NCBI GenBank assembly: GCA_030637205.1
Contig: DAOVVL010000053.1
Coordinates: forward strand, 1-9,199
Source of the DNA: Thalassospiraceae bacterium
Lineage (GTDB): Bacteria; Pseudomonadota; Alphaproteobacteria; Rhodospirillales; Magnetovibrionaceae
DNA: 9,199 nucleotides
Direction: 5' to 3'
Positions 6,150 through 9,199 of the stretch are shown here, piece after piece. The translations under genes and the position numbers were made by a program. The stretch's first letter is position 1; every line of letters begins with the position of its first letter. The notes under the pieces were generated by a model that worked only from the letters and a program-made list of their open reading frames with translations, was not told the DNA's origin and ran no database searches.

Positions 6150-6371
6150 ACTCAATCCCAAAGACCAAATTCTTAAGGGCCCAATCCCTTTAAACCAGCG
6201 ATGCGCCCCAACACATGGCCTCCGTCATAGTATGAGGGTTGATCCCTAACGGTTTCTAAACAGGACAGCTTTTTTGTTTTCCCTGCGTTGTCCGCCTTGA
6301 CCTTCCCCCTGCTGGAATGCTCATATTTGCCCCGTCCGAGCCCCCAACCCCTCAAGGAGCCACCTGCCGCC
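6150..6371. promoter_or_regulatory. divergent intergenic region, receiver protein / cytochrome c
   Basis: These 222 bases carry the start signals of both divergent genes. Visible structure: an inverted repeat AAGGG-CCCAAT-CCCTT at 6175-6190, just upstream of the receiver gene, and AGGG-TTGAT-CCCT at about 6234-6246. A T-rich run lies at 6270-6280. A possible sigma-70 promoter for the cytochrome gene is listed separately. No coding sequence is supported; the frame open from TTG 6288 is an upstream extension of the cytochrome frame. Confidence 0.4.
6297..6327 (+). promoter_or_regulatory. candidate promoter of the cytochrome c gene
   Basis: TTGACC at 6297-6302 matches five of six bases of a -35 box. 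CATATT at 6322-6327 matches four of six bases of a -10 box. The 19-base spacer is longer than the ideal 17. The position, about 45 bases before the start codon, is sensible. This is a weak prediction with no support other than the sequence match. Confidence 0.28.
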
Positions 6372-6800
6372 ATGCCCAAAAGCCTTCCCGCCCTGTTTGT
6401 GACCGCGTTATTGTTACTTGGCGCAGGTGTTGTCATCTGGAAAATGGTGTCACCGTCTGAACCGCGCTCTGCTCGGATCGCGGTGCGAATGCCTGAGCTT
6501 TCTACCCAGGCCCAGCGCGGCCAGAAAGCCTTTGCAGAAACTTGCGCCCAATGTCATGGGATAAGCGCCGATGGCACCGATCAGGGCCCGCCACTGGTGC
6601 ATGATCTGTACAATCCCGGCCACCACGCTGATGAAGCGTTCCGCCGCGCGGTCACGATGGGTGTGCGCCGTCATCACTGGCCGTTTGGCGATATGCCCAG
6701 ACTGACCCACGTCAAACCCCGCGAGATCGAAATGATCATCCGCTTTGTGCGCGAAGTTCAGGCGGCTAACGGCATTGTGGCCAAACAACACCAGATGTAA
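6372..6800 (+). CDS. membrane-anchored monohaem c-type cytochrome
   Basis: Seen: 142 residues from ATG 6372-6374, with AAGGAG about 13 bases upstream. A hydrophobic helix at 5-23 (LPALFVTALLLLGAGVVIW) has no clear cleavage site, so it is probably an uncleaved anchor with the rest in the periplasm. The haem site is CAQCH (Cys58, Cys61, His62). FGDMPRL supplies the likely axial Met108. Between them are GPPLVHDLYNPGHHADEAF (72-90) and GVRRHHWPF (97-105), with two His-His pairs. Known: class I cytochromes c carry one electron, and c-type maturation needs export and the Ccm system. Inference: a small inner-membrane-tethered electron shuttle; the His pairs might bind a metal such as copper, but this is untested. 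The gene stands alone: divergent from the receiver gene and convergent with the 336-aa gene, with no clear terminator in the 63-bp gap. An upstream TTG at 6288 in the same frame is rejected. Confidence 0.9.
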   Translation: MPKSLPALFVTALLLLGAGVVIWKMVSPSEPRSARIAVRMPELSTQAQRGQKAFAETCAQCHGISADGTDQGPPLVHDLYNPGHHADEAFRRAVTMGVRRHHWPFGDMPRLTHVKPREIEMIIRFVREVQAANGIVAKQHQM

Positions 6801-6863
6801 GCCACAGCCGTTAAACCCGACCGCTTCGCAACAAACTTAAAGGCTTGAACGAGGGAAATTGTG

Positions 6864-7874
6864 TTAGCGCGCCAACCGGCACGGCGGGATAGTGGTGATG
6901 AGATACTTTGGGTCGCCGTAGCGATAGATTTCAATAAATTCCACCGCCGGACCGACACGCTTGTTGATGCGCTTTTGCGCAAGCTTGCCGATAATCGAGA
7001 AATCTTTTCCCACGGGCTGTTCGCTATCAGGCCGGACCGCAGCGAACGCCAACAGAAAACTTTCCATCACATATGGATAGCTGAGACAGATTGCCGAAAG
7101 GGCCTCGTTACTTTTGATATAAAGCAACATGGCGTAAGGAATTTGGCGCTGACTGCTGATTTTGAGCAGCATCGGCCAATTTACTGCCTGCAGCAAGACC
7201 GCGCGCGGCCAGCTGTTTTTTTTCACTTGCCCTGATTGTTCCGCTTCCGCTTTGCCATCCGGTTTGGGCGCAACCTCTTTGCTGGTTTTGAGAGCCGGTT
7301 TTGTTACTTCCGCTTGCACCTGCGGGGGGCTTTGCTTTGCGGCCAGATCAACTTTTATGTCGGGCTGTGCCAGGAAATAAGCGGCCCCACCGACAACCGC
7401 GATAATCACGACGATGATCGGCAACGCAATTTTGGGATTGCTGGCAGCCAACAAGGCCTGCAGTACCCACGATGAGCCGGATTTCTTCTTTTTCTTGGTC
7501 CGGCGTTCGGACGATTGTTGGCCGCGTTTACGCGCCGCCAGGTATTCGTGGGCTTTTTGCTGGCGGCCTTCCTTGATCTGACGCATCAGGCCAACAACCG
7601 CCTGCAAGGTCGCGCTTAGCTGTTCATCGGACTCGACGTTGGCTGTGATGGCTTCGAGGTCTGCAAGAAAGCGTTTGACCTCTTCTTCATCGCCGTCGCG
7701 GGTAAACAATTTTTGAATAATCAAGGTGGTGGATTGCTTGAGCGCCGCGGCCGACTTCCCCCCCGACACGGCAGCAATCAGCCCGGTCTTCGGGTCTTCA
7801 AACACAGCCTCCCAGTCGGTGGTGCCTTGTGGGGTTTTCGGCCATAAAGGCTTTTTACTTGCATTGTCCGCCAT
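6864..7874 (-). CDS. bitopic membrane protein of unknown function (336 aa)
   Basis: I do not recognise the family. Seen: ATG 7872-7874, no strong ribosome site. The protein has four parts: (1) an N-terminal cytoplasmic domain, about 15-118, helical, with DWEAVFEDPKTGLIAAVSGG (20-39), TTLIIQKLFTRDGDEEEVKR (49-68) and an acidic/hydrophobic helix pair; (2) a very basic strip, ERRTKKKKKSGSS (123-135), before one membrane helix at about 149-169 (IALPIIVVIIAVVGGAAYFL); (3) a Lys/Pro/Ala/Gln-rich linker, 170-219; (4) a compact C-terminal domain, 221-336, with YPYVMESFLLAFAAVRP (266-282) and EIYRYGDPKYLITTIPPCRL (315-334). The positive-inside rule places the N-terminus in the cytoplasm and the C-terminus in the periplasm. 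This resembles the layout of signal-relaying or TonB-like bridging proteins, but no motif identifies either. It is convergent with the cytochrome gene. Function unknown. Confidence 0.82.
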   Translation of the reverse strand: MADNASKKPLWPKTPQGTTDWEAVFEDPKTGLIAAVSGGKSAAALKQSTTLIIQKLFTRDGDEEEVKRFLADLEAITANVESDEQLSATLQAVVGLMRQIKEGRQQKAHEYLAARKRGQQSSERRTKKKKKSGSSWVLQALLAASNPKIALPIIVVIIAVVGGAAYFLAQPDIKVDLAAKQSPPQVQAEVTKPALKTSKEVAPKPDGKAEAEQSGQVKKNSWPRAVLLQAVNWPMLLKISSQRQIPYAMLLYIKSNEALSAICLSYPYVMESFLLAFAAVRPDSEQPVGKDFSIIGKLAQKRINKRVGPAVEFIEIYRYGDPKYLITTIPPCRLAR

Positions 7875-7926
7875 GTGAAAACCGAAATCCCAATAGTGTT
7901 TAAGTATTTGGTTCGACCCGACGTAA

Positions 7927-7964
7927 TTACGGGGGCCAAGCCGTTACCAGCTGAGCCCCCGTAA
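7927..7964. other. perfect 10-bp inverted repeat between DUF3126 and the 336-aa gene
   Basis: The arms TTACGGGGGC (7927-7936) and GCCCCCGTAA (7955-7964) pair perfectly around an 18-base loop. The loop itself can add a few inner pairs. It lies about 40 bases after the DUF3126 stop and 53 bases before the 336-aa start. Neither strand has a proper T-tract after the stem: minus continues TTACGT, plus continues ATCGTTTTG. It may be a terminator working without a strong U-tract, an mRNA-stabilising structure, or a protein site. The role is not settled by sequence. Confidence 0.6.
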
Positions 7965-8003
7965 ATCGTTTTGTTCCCGGATAACAATCAGGGTTGGCAA
8001 TTT

Positions 8004-8216
8004 TCAGTCCTCGAGATCGATATCAAGGATCGTCATTACCAATGAATAAGAAACTTCGCCTTCGTCTTCGTCGCGATGCAAAACAGCCATAAATTCACCG
8101 CCAACGTGGACTTCAACCGGAGCATCCGGTTTGGGCGGGGGGATAACCGTTAGTTGGTTATTTCCGAAGGTCTTTCGTAAATAATTTTGGACCTTGCCAA
8201 TTTCCTGAGGCTCCAT
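8004..8216 (-). CDS. DUF3126 family protein
   Basis: Seen: 70 residues from ATG 8214-8216, beginning MEPQEIGKVQNYLRKTFGNN, then VEVHVGGEFMAVLHRDEDEG and SYSLVMTILDIDLED. The VQ-x-YLR-x-x-F-x-N opening, the EV-x-x-G-x-EF block, the acidic D-E-D-E-G turn and the S-Y-x-x-x-M-x-IL-D-x-DL ending are the pattern of the small DUF3126 family, nearly confined to alphaproteobacteria and about 70 residues long. Known: no function has been established; the proteins are soluble and predicted alpha/beta. Start choice: the frame is open to a TTG at 8244-8246, but the ATG gives the family length and has AGGAG about 11 bases upstream, so it is preferred. The gene lies 88 bases after the cold-shock gene on the same strand. 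No strong terminator separates them, so cotranscription is possible. Confidence 0.88.
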   Translation of the reverse strand: MEPQEIGKVQNYLRKTFGNNQLTVIPPPKPDAPVEVHVGGEFMAVLHRDEDEGEVSYSLVMTILDIDLED

Positions 8217-8286
8217 CGTTTCGTCTTCTCCTGATATTCCGTTCAACTGTTTAGAAGGTTGCTCAAAATTGTATTTGGCCGCCCTT

Positions 8287-8314
8287 TAGTCTAGTCCAGC
8301 TAGTCTAGTCCAGC
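8287..8314. repeat. 14-bp perfect tandem duplication spanning the cold-shock gene stop codon
   Basis: TAGTCTAGTCCAGC occurs at 8287-8300 and again at 8301-8314. Each copy is itself TAGTC-TAGTC-CAGC, so TAGTC occurs four times. On the coding (minus) strand the promoter-side copy holds the last codons and the TAG stop of the cold-shock gene; the second copy is in the 3' untranslated part. The block contains three CTAG tetramers (8291, 8300, 8305). Confidence 0.9.
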
Positions 8315-8514
8315 GCAACCAGATTTTCAGCCGCTGCTTTTCCGTTGCGACCTTCAACCAGTTCGTATTCCACTTTCTGGCCTTCACGCAATGAGTTCAT
8401 TCCAGCTTTTTCAACTGCCGAGATATGAACGAATGCATCGTCGCCACCTGCTTCAGGCTCAATGAACCCAAAACCCTTGGTTTGGTTAAACCACTTTACC
8501 GTTCCCGTTGCCAT
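8305..8514 (-). CDS. CspA-family cold-shock protein
   Basis: Seen: 69 residues from ATG 8512-8514, with GGAGG ten bases upstream. The protein is a single cold-shock domain: MATGTVKWFNQTKGFGFIEP with RNP-1 (KGFGFI) at 13-18, then DDAFVHISAVEKAG with RNP-2 (AFVHIS), and the closing GQKVEYELVEGRNGKAAAEN. Known: this five-stranded barrel binds single-stranded RNA and DNA and acts as an RNA chaperone that melts mRNA structure; some members are cold-induced and others respond to growth phase or stress. Length is normal for the family. The frame stays open 26 codons upstream to 8592, but those residues are not cold-shock sequence and the ATG has the better ribosome site. The 5' leader contains a hairpin (8561-8575), consistent with structured csp leaders. 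I use no specific csp letter because paralogues cannot be told apart here. Confidence 0.95.
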   Translation of the reverse strand: MATGTVKWFNQTKGFGFIEPEAGGDDAFVHISAVEKAGMNSLREGQKVEYELVEGRNGKAAAENLVALD

Positions 8515-8767
8515 TTGACCGCTTCCTCCAAGTATTATTGACTTAGTTAGTGACTGGCGCCGGACCTTTTGGCCGACACCCACGCCCAGCACCCTATCCT
8601 AGATTTTGCCTAACGCCAAATAATTGAACGATAATTCAGAATGTTTTTAAAACGCCCTTACAGCGCAAAATCCGCCCCAACAAGTGCTTGAGGCACGGCT
8701 TTATTAGCGGATTCAGGCATTTCCCCACGCCCAGTATGGGCATCTTTGGAAAAAAAGCACCGCAGAT
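8515..8767. promoter_or_regulatory. upstream region and probable structured 5' leader of the cold-shock gene
   Basis: These 253 bases hold no gene. On the minus strand the part next to the start can fold into a hairpin, CGGCC-AAAA-GG(T)CCG (8561-8575). Further up the region is AT-rich (8600-8660), where the promoter probably lies; no confident -35/-10 pair was found. The 11-mer CCCACGCCCAG occurs twice, at 8579-8589 and 8724-8734. The second copy overlaps a small inverted repeat GCCCA-GTA-TGGGC at 8729-8741. Confidence 0.4.
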
Positions 8768-8782
8768 TTAAGGTTTTGGGCG
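8750..8782 (-). terminator. candidate weak terminator after the UPF0178 gene
   Basis: On the minus strand, GCGCC near the end of the UPF0178 reading frame can pair with GGTGC (one G-U pair) immediately before a run of seven T (8750-8756). The stem is short (5 bp) and the loop long (about 16 bases), so this is only a possible intrinsic terminator. The run of T directly after GC-rich bases is the main support. Confidence 0.3.
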
Positions 8783-9199
8783 CATCGCCGATTGTACAGT
8801 GGTTTCCAAACGGTTGAGAAATTGGGAACGGTCGGCTTTATTAAACGGCCTTGGGCCGCCGGTGATCTCACCGCGTTCACGAAGGCCCGCCATCAGTTCA
8901 CGATTGGCCAGCGCCATGCCGATGGAATTTTCGGTAAACGCTTCGCCATTGGGCTTGATCGCCAGCGCACCGCGTTCCAGACACCGCGCGGCGAGCGGAA
9001 TGTCGTTAGTGATGCAAATATCCGCGGCCCCGATATGTTCAGCGATCCAGTCGTCGGCCGCATCTGCGCCTTGAGTCACGATTACCAGTTCAACCATGGG
9101 GTCGGCAACCGGGCGGATGCCGCCATCGCTGACCATCCACGTTTTCAGACCGTGACGATGTGCAACACGAACGGTTTCATCCTTGACCGGGCAAGCATC
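8768..9199 (-). CDS. UPF0178 (YaiI/YqxD, DUF188) family protein, 5' end cut by window edge
   Basis: Seen: 143 residues, open to the right edge. The first visible residues are DACPVKDETVRVAHRHGLKT, which match the family opening (usually M-x-I-x-VDADACPVK). About five codons including the start are therefore missing. Other family blocks: MVSDGGIRP, QGADAADDWIAE, DICITNDIPLAARCLERGAL, ENSIGMALA, and the ending ITGGPRPFNKADRSQFLNRL. The conserved acidic residues (Asp in DACPVK, the DAADDWI acids, Asp in TNDIPLA) sit as in PIN/FEN-like nuclease folds. Known: UPF0178 proteins are widespread, about 150 residues, and their function is not established; relationship to PIN-like nucleases has been proposed from structure and sequence. 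The ATG at 9134-9136 is internal. It lies upstream of the cold-shock gene on the same strand, separated by 253 bases, so it is probably an independent unit. Confidence 0.93.
   Translation of the reverse strand, partial: DACPVKDETVRVAHRHGLKTWMVSDGGIRPVADPMVELVIVTQGADAADDWIAEHIGAADICITNDIPLAARCLERGALAIKPNGEAFTENSIGMALANRELMAGLRERGEITGGPRPFNKADRSQFLNRLETTVQSAMRPKP

Noticed and set aside
6288..6371. Longer cytochrome c starting at TTG 6288
   Set aside because: The extra 28 residues precede a normal signal-anchor and would spoil export. The ATG at 6372 directly precedes the hydrophobic segment.
7905..7975. Possible tRNA gene or remnant (D-arm-like GCTCAGCTGGTA on minus, T-arm-like GGTTCGACCC on plus)
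   Set aside because: The two look-alike arms read best on opposite strands. No acceptor stem, anticodon stem or T-stem can be formed, and the strong pairing is the simple 10-bp hairpin.
8515..8592. 26-residue N-terminal extension of the cold-shock protein
   Set aside because: The family starts at MATGTVKWF, a GGAGG site is correctly placed for that ATG, and the extra residues fall in the expected 5' leader.
1..9199. CRISPR array, prophage, insertion sequence or defence island
   Set aside because: No spaced repeats, transposase, integrase, toxin-antitoxin pair or restriction genes were seen. The gene content is typical core chromosome.

Overview
The window reads as an ordinary, densely packed chromosomal segment of an alphaproteobacterium. 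Its genes resemble Rhodospirillales families: a DUF4212/sodium:solute symporter pair, a receiver protein with a GPDRRRR linker, DUF3126, a UPF0178 protein and a small membrane-anchored cytochrome c. GC content is moderate. No phage, IS element, CRISPR array, rRNA or tRNA gene was found. I do not assign a genus.

Left part (1-2736, minus strand): a transport cluster. DUF4212 small subunit (2470-2736) and a VC_2705-type symporter (622-2436) are followed by a very clear intrinsic terminator (570-604), a small YggT-like membrane protein (182-529) and the first 51 codons of a CBS-domain protein, probably of the DUF294 nucleotidyltransferase type (1-155, cut by the window edge). The likely job is Na+-coupled uptake of a small carboxylate, perhaps with the CBS protein as a nucleotide-sensing partner.

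Middle (2982-5032): a plus-strand gene of unknown function (2982-3722) runs head-on into a membrane-tethered DEDDh exonuclease (3719-4630, minus), and the two stop codons share one CTAG. Upstream of the exonuclease on the same strand are a thioredoxin-fold [2Fe-2S] ferredoxin-like gene (4739-5032) and a two-domain response regulator (5079-6149) whose phosphoacceptor Asp is replaced by Glu.

Right part (6150-9199): a 222-bp divergent region separates the regulator from a plus-strand monohaem cytochrome c (6372-6800). Convergent to it is a bitopic protein of unknown function (6864-7874). Further right, all on minus, are a 10-bp perfect hairpin (7927-7964), DUF3126 (8004-8216), a CspA-type cold-shock protein (8305-8514) whose stop codon lies in a 14-bp tandem duplication, and a UPF0178/YaiI protein (8768-9199) that loses only its first few codons at the right edge.

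I did not find a clearly new multi-gene system. The best leads are the Asp-to-Glu receiver, an EF-hand loop in the symporter, the two uncharacterised proteins (246 and 336 aa), and the terminator placed inside the transport cluster.
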